From: Bacillus haynesii | Lineage (GTDB): Bacteria > Bacillota > Bacilli > Bacillales > Bacillaceae | Direction: 5' to 3' | DNA: 64,000 nucleotides | Assembly (NCBI RefSeq): GCF_001969855.1 | Contig: NZ_MRBL01000013.1 | Coordinates: forward strand, 103,524 to 167,523 | In this document: positions 1-8,069 of the stretch, piece after piece | Layout: each line of letters starts with the position of its first letter | How positions within the stretch are numbered: the first letter of the stretch is position 1 | The notes under the pieces: model-generated | What the model saw: only the letters and a program-made list of their open reading frames with translations | Databases searched by the model: none | Told to the model about the DNA's origin: nothing | Program-made: the position numbers and the translations under genes

Positions 1-1863
1 CATCAGTTTTCCGCAGTCAGGGCAATGCGTTCCTGTGATATTGTCGTGCTTAAACGTTTGATTGCTGCTTTTGATTTCTCTGATCGTCTGCTTTGCGTAC
101 TCCTTCATTTCTTTAATGAAGGCGGAGGATTTCAGTTTTCCTTTCGCAATGCCTGACAGCTTCTGCTCCCATTCGGCGGTGAGCGCCGGAGATTTTAAAT
201 CTGACGGAACAAGCTCAAGGAGTTGTTTTCCTTTTGAGGTGATGTAAATATCTTTTCCTTTTTTCTCGATCAGGAACGTGTTGAACAGCTTTTCGATAAT
301 GTCGGCGCGGGTTGCGACCGTCCCGAGTCCGCCCGTCTCTCCGAGGGTTTTCACAAGGTTTTTTTCTTCTCCCTGCATAAATGCAGCCGGATTCTCCATC
401 GCAGACAGCAATGTTCCTTCATTAAAACGCGCCGGCGGTTTTGTTTCACCCTTCGTCTCTGTCAAAGACCGGACGGAAAGCGTGTCGCCTTTTGCGAGTT
501 TTGGAAGGGTTTGATCCTTTTCTTCCTCGTCATCATCTTCGTCTGCGAAATCGTACACCGCTTTCCAGCCTTGCGACTGAACCGTTTTCCCTTTTGCCGT
601 AAAGGTTTCCCCGCCGATTTTGGCAAACACTTTTGTTTCTTCATATTCAAACGGCGGCATTAAAACGGCGAGGAAGCGCTTCGCGATCAAATCGTAAAGC
701 TTTCTTTCCTTTTCGCTTAACGCGCCGAGCGCAAGCGGCTCTTCCGTCGGAATGATCGCGTGGTGATCGGATACTTTCGCATCGTTGACAAAGCTTTTAT
801 TGGCTTTAACGCCCCGCTTCAAGATCCGGGTCACATGCTGGGCATAAGGCTTCACCTGCATGCCTTCCAAACGGTCTTTCAGCGTAGGGACGATGTCATT
901 GGAAAGAAATCTTGAGTCCGTCCGCGGATAGGTGACAAGCTTGTGCTGCTCATAGAGCTTCTGCAAAACGGACAACGTTTCTTTTGCGGAAAAACCGAAG
1001 CGTTTATGGGCGTCCCTCTGCAGTTCAGTCAGATCATAAAGTCCGGGAGCAAAGCTTTTTTTCGCCGTTTTTTTCAAGTCGACGATGTCGGCCGGTTTGC
1101 CTTGCAGCGCTCCTGCAAGCTGTGACGTCACAGACGCGTTGAATGTGCGGGTCTGCTTCGTCTTCTTGTCCTGCCATGTCAGCGTCATGCCGTCAACCGC
1201 CGCACGCAAGCCGAAATAAGGGGCGGGTTTAAAGTTCTTGATATCTTCCTCCCGTTTCGCGATCATCGCCAATGTCGGCGTCTGTACGCGTCCGCAGGAA
1301 AGCTGGGCGTTGAATTTCGTTGTCAGCGCCCTCGTCGCATTGATGCCGACGATCCAATCGGCTTCAGCTCGGGCCACGGCTGAATGGTAAAGGTTTTCAA
1401 AGTCTTTGCCGTTCTTTAAGTTTTTAAATCCGTCTTTGATCGCTTTGTCTGTGACCGATGAAATCCACAGGCGCTTCAATGGCTTCGTGACCTTAGCTTT
1501 TTCGATGATCCAGCGGGCGACAAGCTCGCCTTCCCGGCCGGCATCGGTTGCAATGACGATGTCTTTGACGTCTTTTCTGATCAGCTGCGATTTAACTGCC
1601 TGAAACTGTTTTCCGGTCTTTTTGATGATGACGAGCTTTAAAGGCTCGGGAATGATCGGCAGATCTTCAAGCCGCCAAGACTGGAATTCCTTTCCGTATC
1701 CTTCAGGGTCCGCCAATGTGACCAGATGGCCGAGCGCCCATGTTACGATATAGCGGTCGCCTTCAAGATATCCGTTTCCTTTTTTATGACACTTCAGCAC
1801 GCGGGCCAAGTCACGGCCGACTGAAGGTTTTTCTGCTAAAACGACTGTTTTAGACAAGTCCAT
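1..1863 (-). CDS. topB: DNA topoisomerase III (C-terminus beyond the left edge)
   Basis: Type IA topoisomerase that decatenates and relaxes DNA by single-strand passage. About 621 residues are in the window; the family is near 730, so the C-terminal part lies outside. The TOPRIM domain starts at the N-terminus (VLAEKPSVGRDLARVL) and continues through ATDAGREGELVARW near residue 105. The catalytic tyrosine is in LVTYPRTDSRFLS at about residue 312. The ATG at 1863 gives MDLSKTVVLAEKPS and has a purine-rich AAGAAAGTGATG ribosome site. The frame is open to the window edge. lrpC lies upstream in the same orientation, as in B. subtilis. Very sure of the identity. Confidence 0.96.
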   Translation of the reverse strand, partial: MDLSKTVVLAEKPSVGRDLARVLKCHKKGNGYLEGDRYIVTWALGHLVTLADPEGYGKEFQSWRLEDLPIIPEPLKLVIIKKTGKQFQAVKSQLIRKDVKDIVIATDAGREGELVARWIIEKAKVTKPLKRLWISSVTDKAIKDGFKNLKNGKDFENLYHSAVARAEADWIVGINATRALTTKFNAQLSCGRVQTPTLAMIAKREEDIKNFKPAPYFGLRAAVDGMTLTWQDKKTKQTRTFNASVTSQLAGALQGKPADIVDLKKTAKKSFAPGLYDLTELQRDAHKRFGFSAKETLSVLQKLYEQHKLVTYPRTDSRFLSNDIVPTLKDRLEGMQVKPYAQHVTRILKRGVKANKSFVNDAKVSDHHAIIPTEEPLALGALSEKERKLYDLIAKRFLAVLMPPFEYEETKVFAKIGGETFTAKGKTVQSQGWKAVYDFADEDDDEEEKDQTLPKLAKGDTLSVRSLTETKGETKPPARFNEGTLLSAMENPAAFMQGEEKNLVKTLGETGGLGTVATRADIIEKLFNTFLIEKKGKDIYITSKGKQLLELVPSDLKSPALTAEWEQKLSGIAKGKLKSSAFIKEMKEYAKQTIREIKSSNQTFKHDNITGTHCPDCGKLM

Positions 1864-1927
1864 CACATCACTTTCTTGTTCATGCATCCTTTTATTATAA
1901 CAGATGATACAGATGCATCTCTAATGT

Positions 1928-2356
1928 TCACGATTCCTTTATTTCAATTTCAGAAAAAATCACGTGTGTCACGGTTTTGGCATATGGAGACGTTTCATTG
2001 ATAAACGCTTCGATCTTCGCCAAGCTCTCTGCATTGATTTTCAGCATATAGCAGGCGGCTCCCGCGATCCGGTAGCAGAATTCAATGTTCGGGAGGCGTT
2101 CGATATACGCTTTAAACCTCTCGTATTCCCCGTTTTTCACCGTTGCTTCAATGATGCAGGAAACGGGAAGACCGACCTTTTGGTAATCGATGTCTAGCGT
2201 ATATTTTTTAATGACACCGAACGATTCGAGCCGCCTGACTCTTTCGGTCACAGACGGCGCGGAAAGGCTGATCTTCCTGCCCAGCTCCCGCATCGATAAA
2301 CGGCTGTCTTTCTTTAATTCGGCTATGATTTTAAAATCGAGATCATCAATTTTCAT
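1928..2356 (-). CDS. lrpC: Lrp/AsnC family DNA-binding regulator LrpC
   Basis: Lrp/AsnC protein of about 142 residues: an N-terminal winged helix (residues 1-60, with SRLSMRELGRKI and SVTERVRRLESFGVIKKY) and a C-terminal RAM ligand and oligomerisation domain. LrpC of B. subtilis bends and wraps DNA and has been linked to DNA transactions and growth-phase functions. The start at 2356 (MKIDDLDF) is chosen because AAGGGA lies about 9 nt upstream; an upstream in-frame ATG at 2377 would contain that ribosome site. It precedes topB in the same orientation and is divergent from a CxxC protein gene at 2474. Confidence 0.93.
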   Translation of the reverse strand: MKIDDLDFKIIAELKKDSRLSMRELGRKISLSAPSVTERVRRLESFGVIKKYTLDIDYQKVGLPVSCIIEATVKNGEYERFKAYIERLPNIEFCYRIAGAACYMLKINAESLAKIEAFINETSPYAKTVTHVIFSEIEIKES

Positions 2357-2473
2357 ATGTAATTTTATTCCCTTCATTCTATTTCATTATTTTAATATTT
2401 TTACGAAAATTCTTTCGTTCGAAATTCATATTTTCATTCTGCTTATATATGATTATGAAGAGGTGATCATCAT

Positions 2474-2884
2474 ATGACAAGAATCAATTTTTCAGACAGA
2501 GGAGAAACCCCGTTTCAGCGGCTGCTCGGACACTCTGAAAGCCTGATGTCAAACTGGACGACTTTAGCTGAGGAGCTGTCAGGAGACGGCTTTTTATCAA
2601 AGGAACTGAAAGAGCAGGTACGCCGCGTGCTGGCTCAGGGAAACGGTTGCGAATATTGCAAGGCCAAGGGGAAACCCGAGATTCCGAATCAGCAGAAAAC
2701 GAGCTTTGCGATGGGGTTTGCAGAGGTCTTTTTGGCGCAGAGGGAGCGCGTGTCAGACAGACAGTTTGATGTTTTAAAAGAAGTGTTTTCAGAAGAAGAA
2801 ATAACGGAATTGACCGCATTTATTTGTTTTACGACTGCCCAGCAATACTTCGGTGCTTTAATGAAGCTTCCGGCAGACGCATAA
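2474..2884 (+). CDS. AhpD/carboxymuconolactone decarboxylase-like CxxC protein
   Basis: Predicted 136-residue, mainly helical soluble protein. A central GNGCEYCKAKGKP segment (about residues 56-68) resembles the CxxC redox motif of the AhpD/carboxymuconolactone decarboxylase family, whose members are small thiol peroxidase or lyase-like enzymes; the histidine usually found after the second cysteine is not obvious. AAGAGGTGATC precedes the ATG. It is divergent from lrpC with about 117 bp between the starts, so LrpC may control it (inference). Family assignment is moderate; substrate unknown. Confidence 0.6.
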   Translation: MTRINFSDRGETPFQRLLGHSESLMSNWTTLAEELSGDGFLSKELKEQVRRVLAQGNGCEYCKAKGKPEIPNQQKTSFAMGFAEVFLAQRERVSDRQFDVLKEVFSEEEITELTAFICFTTAQQYFGALMKLPADA

Positions 2885-2968
2885 ATCCAACGGAGAAAAA
2901 AACTGTCATATTTGTCCCCTTTTAGTTTATAGTATAAAGGTAGACTATCACGCCACAGGAGGTATACT

Positions 2969-3262
2969 ATGCTGCAAACGCCGATTGGCCGCCTTCGGTT
3001 GATGGGTTTTATTGAAGGCATGTCGCTTCTAATCCTGCTGTTTATCGCCATGCCGCTTAAATATTGGGCGGATTATCCGATGGCCGTTACGATTGTCGGA
3101 TCGGTTCACGGCGGATTGTTTATTTTGTATCTGTTTGTTCTGTTGTATGCAACTTTTGTGCTGAGGTGGTCTGTGAAATGGCCGGCTGCCGGTCTTGTGG
3201 CCGCATTTGTTCCGTTCGGCAATTTCCTTTATGACCGGGGACTAAAAAAATATGATCAGTAA
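2969..3262 (+). CDS. ydzA: DUF3817 small integral membrane protein YdzA
   Basis: 97 residues with about three hydrophobic segments: roughly 12-32 (FIEGMSLLILLFIAMPLKYW), 40-65 and 72-88. The pattern and the N-terminal LRLMGFIEGMSLL match the DUF3817 family, represented by YdzA beside lrpC in B. subtilis. Function unknown. The ribosome site AGGAGGTATACT ends just before the ATG. A strong hairpin follows the stop codon. Confidence 0.85.
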   Translation: MLQTPIGRLRLMGFIEGMSLLILLFIAMPLKYWADYPMAVTIVGSVHGGLFILYLFVLLYATFVLRWSVKWPAAGLVAAFVPFGNFLYDRGLKKYDQ

Positions 3263-3292
3263 AAATCCGCCGGGAAACCCGGCGGATTTTTT
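3261..3292. terminator. Bidirectional intrinsic terminator (ydzA / LCP gene)
   Basis: Inverted repeat AAAAATCCGCCGGG / CCCGGCGGATTTTT with a 3-nt loop and A/T runs on both sides. It lies in the convergent gap between ydzA and the LCP gene, so it can serve both. Confidence 0.9.
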
Positions 3293-3294
3293 GA

Positions 3295-4236
3295 TCACTC
3301 ATTTAAAAAGCGTTTCAGCTCTTCCTTGTTTTGTTCAAGATCTAAATCGAGGACTGCCCCGTATGTTGGATCGTCTTTGTTCGTAAATGATCCGTCAACC
3401 GGCAGCCTGAAACTTTTGGTTTCTTTTACGCTTCCGAGCAAAAAGTCTTTGCCGAGGGAGAAAATGACGCCGTTCGGAATGTTTGTTTCAATATACGGAT
3501 CGACGAGCCCCCACAGCTTCGGAAGCTGAGCGATATTTCCGATGCTCACCGCTTCTTTTTGAAGCTTTGAAAAGACTTCTTGCTGCCTTCTGACCCGTCC
3601 AAAATCGCTTTCTCTGTCATGCCTGAACCGGACATAGCCCAGCAGCCTATCACCGTGAAGAACTTGTTTTCCCGGCTGCAGTGTCATGCCGATTCCGTAC
3701 GACATTTTTTTCGGAACGTCGACTTCGATGCCGTCAGGCGCCACCGCGTCAACGATTTTGGCAAAACCTTTAAAATCGATGATGGCGTAATAGTTAATGT
3801 CCAAATCAAAGGATTCTTTTAATGTTTTTCTGACGAGTTCCGGGCCTCCGTATGCATAAGCCGCATTGACTTTTTGCTTGTCATATCCCGGGATGTCGAC
3901 ATAGCTGTCCCTCATAATCGAAATCAATTTAGGCTGTTTCTGTTTTTTATTATAATGGATGACCATCATGGAGTCAGACCTTGAATGGTCTTCCCCTCTT
4001 GAATCGATCCCCAGTACGAGGATGTTCACTTCATCAAGATCAGAGCCTTCCCCGTTAAATTCAAACTGACCGTCTTCTTTAAAATCTCCGTCAGATTCGG
4101 ATAAGCCTTTTTTGTATTCAAAGTAGGTATAACCCGCTGCTGCTATGATAACCAGCAAAGTTAATGTGAACAGGCGCTTTATGATTTTTCGCCTTTTTCT
4201 TTTCGGTTTTCTTACTCTTACTCTAACCCTCTCCAC
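3295..4236 (-). CDS. LytR-CpsA-Psr (LCP) family cell-wall polymer ligase
   Basis: About 313 residues: a very basic N-terminus (KPKRKRRKIIKR), one membrane segment (LFTLTLLVIIAAAGYTYF), then an extracytoplasmic LCP domain. LCP landmarks are NILVLGIDSR followed by SDSMMV, the conserved arginine in SIMRDSYVDIPG, and VRFRHDRESDFGRVRRQQ. LCP proteins attach teichoic acids or other glycopolymers to peptidoglycan. It is related to TagT/U/V but I cannot match it to one of them, and the B. subtilis ydzA-ydaH interval lacks it as I recall. The GTG at 4236 follows GGCGGTGAT; a GTG at 4266 has no ribosome site. Confidence 0.85.
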   Translation of the reverse strand: MERVRVRVRKPKRKRRKIIKRLFTLTLLVIIAAAGYTYFEYKKGLSESDGDFKEDGQFEFNGEGSDLDEVNILVLGIDSRGEDHSRSDSMMVIHYNKKQKQPKLISIMRDSYVDIPGYDKQKVNAAYAYGGPELVRKTLKESFDLDINYYAIIDFKGFAKIVDAVAPDGIEVDVPKKMSYGIGMTLQPGKQVLHGDRLLGYVRFRHDRESDFGRVRRQQEVFSKLQKEAVSIGNIAQLPKLWGLVDPYIETNIPNGVIFSLGKDFLLGSVKETKSFRLPVDGSFTNKDDPTYGAVLDLDLEQNKEELKRFLNE

Positions 4237-4344
4237 TTTTATCACCGCCACACATAAGACTATCACAGGATGAAACAGCGGGCAATTAATAAAAGAAAGA
4301 TCAGGCTGTCTAATCCTGTCGAAAAAGATAATCTTTTGTTTTTA

Positions 4345-4365
4345 TTTGTTTCATAATGTAACAAA
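4345..4365. promoter_or_regulatory. 21-bp near-perfect palindrome upstream of the LCP gene
   Basis: TTTGTTTCAT-A-ATGTAACAAA, ten-base arms with one mismatch, lies between the end of amj and the start of the LCP gene (minus strand). It has no U-tract, so it looks like an operator rather than a terminator. The binding protein is not known. Confidence 0.4.
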
Positions 4366-4400
4366 AATGATCGAATTTTGATCTTTTCGTCAAAAATCGA

Positions 4401-5210
4401 CTACATCCACTTCGTCATCCATGCGATATAGTAAGAAGCGGGGATAAATAGAACTTGGGCAAAAATCGTCCCGGCCACCCTCGATGTTGCCATCGTGATC
4501 GAAGCCCATTTCAAATAGGTATAGCTCCGCTTCCCTTTTGCTACATCATCTGCAAGTACCGACACCTTCGGATCGACAAACAGCGCCAGCAGCATCGTTG
4601 CAACCCCGTTGACAAGGCCGGAGGCCATCACCGCGGTCGTATGCCTTTCGGGCACGAGGACGCCCGCATAAAGAGCGGCAAGAACGCCGATTGTATAAAT
4701 CGCCGTGATGACCATGTTCAAGACAAACAGCCGTTTCGGTATATAGCGGAACCGAAAGTCTTTCACATATTCCAGGCTCGGTCTTTTTGCATAATGCTTT
4801 GCATGCTTGAAGATTTTTTTTGAAAACGCCTTGCGAAACACTTGCAAAACGGAGCCGTTTTCCCCTGCCAAATGAACAATCGCTCTCGAAAATACGGCGA
4901 CGAATGTCGGCAGAAGCAGCATTCCGAAAATTGTGCCGACGGTTGAACCAAAGATCAAAAACCGAAATTGGCTGCCGACGAGAGAAAGCGCATCCGCCCC
5001 CGCGACATCGACGAGCTTTCCCGTCACAGGCTGCTGAACCATATTTGACATTCTCGAGACGATGACCATCACATTAAATAATGACAGAGCCGATGCGATA
5101 AATCCGACTCTCGCGCCTGACAGCCGGGTAGCGTATGCGAGTGTTTCGATGGAATGAATCAATAACAGAAAACAAAAAATCAATAGTACCTTAGATGTTA
5201 AAAAGTCCAT
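4401..5210 (-). CDS. amj: Lipid II flippase Amj
   Basis: 269-residue polytopic membrane protein matching YdaH/Amj, the alternate lipid II flippase that replaces MurJ when MurJ is missing or inhibited. Hydrophobic segments lie at about 6-24, 33-52, 83-110, 170-190, 200-220 and 235-265, with a basic cytoplasmic loop (FSKKIFKHAKHYAKRPS) in the middle. The ATG has the site GGAGGAAAG. In B. subtilis the gene is induced by envelope stress through SigM, and a matching ECF-type promoter lies upstream. An LCP cell-wall ligase gene follows downstream, which fits a cell-wall theme. Confidence 0.93.
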   Translation of the reverse strand: MDFLTSKVLLIFCFLLLIHSIETLAYATRLSGARVGFIASALSLFNVMVIVSRMSNMVQQPVTGKLVDVAGADALSLVGSQFRFLIFGSTVGTIFGMLLLPTFVAVFSRAIVHLAGENGSVLQVFRKAFSKKIFKHAKHYAKRPSLEYVKDFRFRYIPKRLFVLNMVITAIYTIGVLAALYAGVLVPERHTTAVMASGLVNGVATMLLALFVDPKVSVLADDVAKGKRSYTYLKWASITMATSRVAGTIFAQVLFIPASYYIAWMTKWM

Positions 5211-5233
5211 TTTCTTTCCTCCAGTCTATAGGT

Positions 5234-5262
5234 AAGACTGTTTTCAAAACGCAAACGTTTCG
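5234..5262 (-). promoter_or_regulatory. Candidate SigM-type ECF promoter of amj
   Basis: The minus strand reads CGAAAC, a spacer of about 16 nt, then CAGTCT. This is one base off the TGAAAC -35 and close to the CGTC -10 of SigM promoters. It sits about 25-50 nt upstream of the amj start, and SigM control of amj is known in B. subtilis. Confidence 0.6.
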
Positions 5263-5267
5263 GTAAA

Positions 5268-5299
5268 TCAAAAACCGCCCCGGCAAAAGCCGAAGCGGT
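5268..5299 (-). terminator. Terminator-like hairpin just upstream of the amj promoter
   Basis: The minus strand reads ACCGC-TT-CGGC-TTTT-GCCG-GG-GCGGT followed by TTTTG. It ends the predicted transcript started at about 5610 and lies immediately before the ECF promoter of amj. The U-tract is short, so partial read-through into amj is possible. Confidence 0.65.
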
Positions 5300-5610
5300 C
5301 TCAATTATCATATTTATTCGAGCAAATAAATCATCATCCGCTGCCAAAGGCGGTCATTTGAATTTCGTAAAAGATCAGCATCTATCGTTCCGAGCGAAAG
5401 TAAACACCATGGAATTTCTGATACAAGACAACGAAAGCCCTACCTCTCATTCGTCCTTGCGGCTCCGAAGCCGCGCCAGTGTGAATTGTGAAACAAAAAG
5501 TCTTTTTTCCCTCTATCCTGTTAGGGGCGGGTCAGAGGAAGACATTAGCATCTTCTAAGAAAGAAAAAAGAAGTTTACTTCCCATTTATTTGCTCTTTTG
5601 TGTGTTCCTG
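5268..5610 (-). ncRNA. Putative structured RNA or leader upstream of amj
   Basis: Between ydaG and amj there is no convincing gene for about 450 bp. The minus strand has a near-consensus promoter, about 340 nt of sequence and a terminator. Hairpins inside include GCGGCT-TCGG-AGCCGC (about 5460-5475) and CCGC...GCGG near 5340-5354. Two tiny reading frames occur: 17 codons at 5532-5585 and 22 codons at 5382-5450, the second behind AAGGA. I recognise no known riboswitch class. It may be a free RNA or an attenuating leader of amj. Predicted from sequence only. Confidence 0.5.
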
Positions 5611-5616
5611 TTTTTT

Positions 5617-5645
5617 ATTATACTACAGTTCGTCCTTCATGACAA
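5617..5645 (-). promoter_or_regulatory. Strong sigma-A promoter for the RNA upstream of amj
   Basis: The minus strand reads TTGTCA, 17 nt, TATAAT: a near-consensus sigma-A promoter just downstream of ydaG and facing amj. The expected start is near 5610. Confidence 0.7.
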
Positions 5646-5664
5646 ACTGCCTGATCACAGCGTG

Positions 5665-6087
5665 CTACAGGTCAAGCGTGACCGGGGTGCTTTCACCTTC
5701 ATTCATCAGTCTGATTTCCGAAGGCTCAATCTCAAGCACGGTCAAGTTCGGATCGTCCTTTCCGTCAAACCATCGCTCAAGCCTTTCATCCCAGATTTTG
5801 TCCTTTAAATCTTTTGAATGGTTGAGCTTTGCCGTACCTGTGATTTCAAGGTATGCATCGCCTAATCCTTCGCCGTTATAACCCAACAGCACGTGAACGT
5901 TCGGATTGTTATCAATTTCTTCCGCCTTGTGCGTCTCATCGCTTGTCGGTGTATAAAGCGTCAGCCCGTCGTGGAAAAAGGTCATGTAGCGGGAATGAGG
6001 CTTGCCGCTTTCGACCGTTGCAAGCGAACCGATTTTATGATGATCGAGAATGTCGAGCACCTTGTTCTTCAATTGCTGCTGATCCAT
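5665..6087 (-). CDS. ydaG: General stress protein YdaG, pyridoxamine phosphate oxidase-like
   Basis: 140-residue split-barrel flavin-binding protein of the PNPOx-like family. It starts MDQQQLKNKVLDILDHHKIGS, and the LATVESGKPHSRYMTFFHDG segment matches the FMN-binding strand region of general stress protein 26-type proteins. Exact substrate unknown; members bind FMN or F420-like cofactors. AAAGGAGGGAACTC precedes the ATG. A sigma-B-like promoter lies upstream, consistent with the known sigma-B control of ydaG in B. subtilis. Confidence 0.88.
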   Translation of the reverse strand: MDQQQLKNKVLDILDHHKIGSLATVESGKPHSRYMTFFHDGLTLYTPTSDETHKAEEIDNNPNVHVLLGYNGEGLGDAYLEITGTAKLNHSKDLKDKIWDERLERWFDGKDDPNLTVLEIEPSEIRLMNEGESTPVTLDL

Positions 6088-6121
6088 TTTGAGTTCCCTC
6101 CTTTATCGTCTCCACTGTTAC

Positions 6122-6148
6122 TTTTCCACAATGTCTTGTATATTAAAC
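6122..6148 (-). promoter_or_regulatory. Sigma-B-like promoter of ydaG
   Basis: The minus strand reads GTTTAA, about 14-15 nt, TGGAAAA. The -35 is perfect for sigma-B and the -10 is close to GGGTAT/GGGAAA. It is about 35 nt upstream of the ydaG start. Confidence 0.6.
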
Positions 6149-6169
6149 AATTGAATGGAGGTTTTTGAC

Positions 6170-6543
6170 GTGAATATTTTCATATCGTTTGATGCCGATG
6201 CTGATATGGGCTACATTGCTTTGACGGAAAGCCGTGCCGGATCTGCCGCAGCAACCGATGAGATCGGCAACACGGCTTTAACTGCAGACTTTGACCGTCA
6301 TCAGCGGATCATCGGTGTCGAATTTCCGGGGGAGGCGGCTCCGGAAATGGCGCGGCTTGGAACGCTGACCGGCAGAAAACACAAACTTGAATCGGCTTTC
6401 CTAAACGGTGCCCGCGTTCAGCGGTTTCGACCGACGGCACAGGAAGCGGTCAAAACGCTTGGTGTGAACGGTGTTCTGTTTTATTTTGCCGATCATGACG
6501 GACGGCACTTCATCGGCTTTGATGTGATGGATCGGGTAGAAAA

Positions 6544-6553
<10 letters not shown>
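6170..6553 (+). CDS. DUF2283 domain protein
   Basis: About 127 residues. The N-terminal 60 residues (FISFDADADMGYIALTES, then LTADFDRHQRIIGVEFPG) match the DUF2283 pattern of a short beta-rich protein. The C-terminal half (VQRFRPTAQEAVKTLGVNG...) is not recognised. Function unknown. The start is the GTG at 6170, 8 nt after GGAGG; an in-frame TTG at 6155 would precede that site. It is divergent from ydaG with overlapping promoter regions. Confidence 0.7.
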
Positions 6554-7088
<535 letters not shown>

Positions 7089-7958
7089 TTATGTCGTGAT
7101 AAAGTCTCCGCCGTTGACGTGGAGGGTCTGCCCTGTCATATACGAAGAATCGTCAGATGCTAAAAGCACATAGCAGCCGACATGGTCGACCGGCTGACCG
7201 GGACGGCCCATCGGTGTATTTGTACCGAACTTCGCCACTTCCTCCCCTGAAAATGTGGACGGGATCAGCGGCGTCCAAATCGGTCCCGGTGCAACGGCAT
7301 TGACACGGATGCCGTCTTTGACGAGCGCCTGTGACATCGACCGTGTAAATGCATTGATCGCACCTTTTGTTGCCGTGTAGTCAATCAGCTGCGGATTGCC
7401 CCGGTAAGGGTTGATCGATGTTGTATTGATGATCGTGCTGCCCGGCTCCAAATAATCAATCGCTTTTTTTGTAAAGTAGAAATAAGAGAAGAAATTTGTT
7501 TTAAATGTTTTCTCGAGCTGTTCACTGGAAATCTCTTTAATGCTGTCTTTAGGATGCTGTTCGGCCGCATTATTGACAAGAATATCAAGACGGCCCAGCT
7601 CCTTCACAGTCTGTTCAACCGCGTCATTGCAAAATGCTTCATCTCTGACGTCTCCGGGAAGCAGCAGGCATTTGACCCCCTCTTTTTCAACCCGCGCTTT
7701 CGTCTCCTGAGCGTCTTCGTGTTCATTCAAGTAGACGATCGAGATGTCCGCGCCTTCTTTAGCATAGGCAACGGCAACGGCCCTGCCGATTCCGCTGTCG
7801 CCTCCTGTGATCAGCGCGACCTTTCCTTTCAATTTATCCGTCCCTTTGTAATTTTCATCCTCATAGATCGGACGCGGGTTCATGACGCTTTCGATGCCGG
7901 GCTGGCCGTCTTGCGTCTGTGCCGGCTGTCCGTTTGTCTGCTGATTACGCAAATCCAT
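7089..7958 (-). CDS. ydaD: General stress short-chain dehydrogenase YdaD
   Basis: 289-residue SDR oxidoreductase. After a hydrophilic N-terminal 40 residues comes the Rossmann motif TGGDSGIGRAVA (about 52-63), then LVNNAAEQ, a serine in INTTSINPYRG, and the YTATKGAINAF catalytic Tyr-Lys pair. The NAVAPGPIWTPL segment and the C-terminal MTGQTLHVNGG are typical. It matches the YdaD/GsiB-type stress SDRs of Bacillus; substrate unknown. The ribosome site is AAAGGGAGGAATCAC. A sigma-B promoter lies upstream. Confidence 0.9.
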   Translation of the reverse strand: MDLRNQQTNGQPAQTQDGQPGIESVMNPRPIYEDENYKGTDKLKGKVALITGGDSGIGRAVAVAYAKEGADISIVYLNEHEDAQETKARVEKEGVKCLLLPGDVRDEAFCNDAVEQTVKELGRLDILVNNAAEQHPKDSIKEISSEQLEKTFKTNFFSYFYFTKKAIDYLEPGSTIINTTSINPYRGNPQLIDYTATKGAINAFTRSMSQALVKDGIRVNAVAPGPIWTPLIPSTFSGEEVAKFGTNTPMGRPGQPVDHVGCYVLLASDDSSYMTGQTLHVNGGDFITT

Positions 7959-7993
7959 TGTGATTCCTCCCTTTAGCTGATGTTACTACACTT

Positions 7994-8019
7994 TTAACCG
8001 GAGAAATTTTTGTTTAAAC
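7994..8019 (-). promoter_or_regulatory. Sigma-B promoter of ydaD-ydaE
   Basis: The minus strand reads GTTTAA, 14 nt, GGTTAA. This fits the sigma-B consensus (GTTTAA-N12-15-GGGTAT) well and lies about 36 nt before the ydaD start. Confidence 0.7.
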
Positions 8020-8046
8020 ATGACCGTGTGCGATAAAAATGAAGAA

Positions 8047-8068
8047 AGCCCCGGGTTAACCCGGGGCT
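8047..8068 (-). terminator. Intrinsic terminator after mtlR
   Basis: AGCCCCGGG-TTAA-CCCGGGGCT perfect hairpin followed on the minus strand by TTCTTCATTTTT. It lies directly behind the mtlR stop codon. Confidence 0.8.
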
Positions 8069-8069
8069 C

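Noticed and set aside
5268..5610. Known riboswitch (c-di-AMP, T-box, lysine, SAM) upstream of amj
   Set aside because: None of the conserved core motifs I know is present; kept only as an unclassified RNA candidate.
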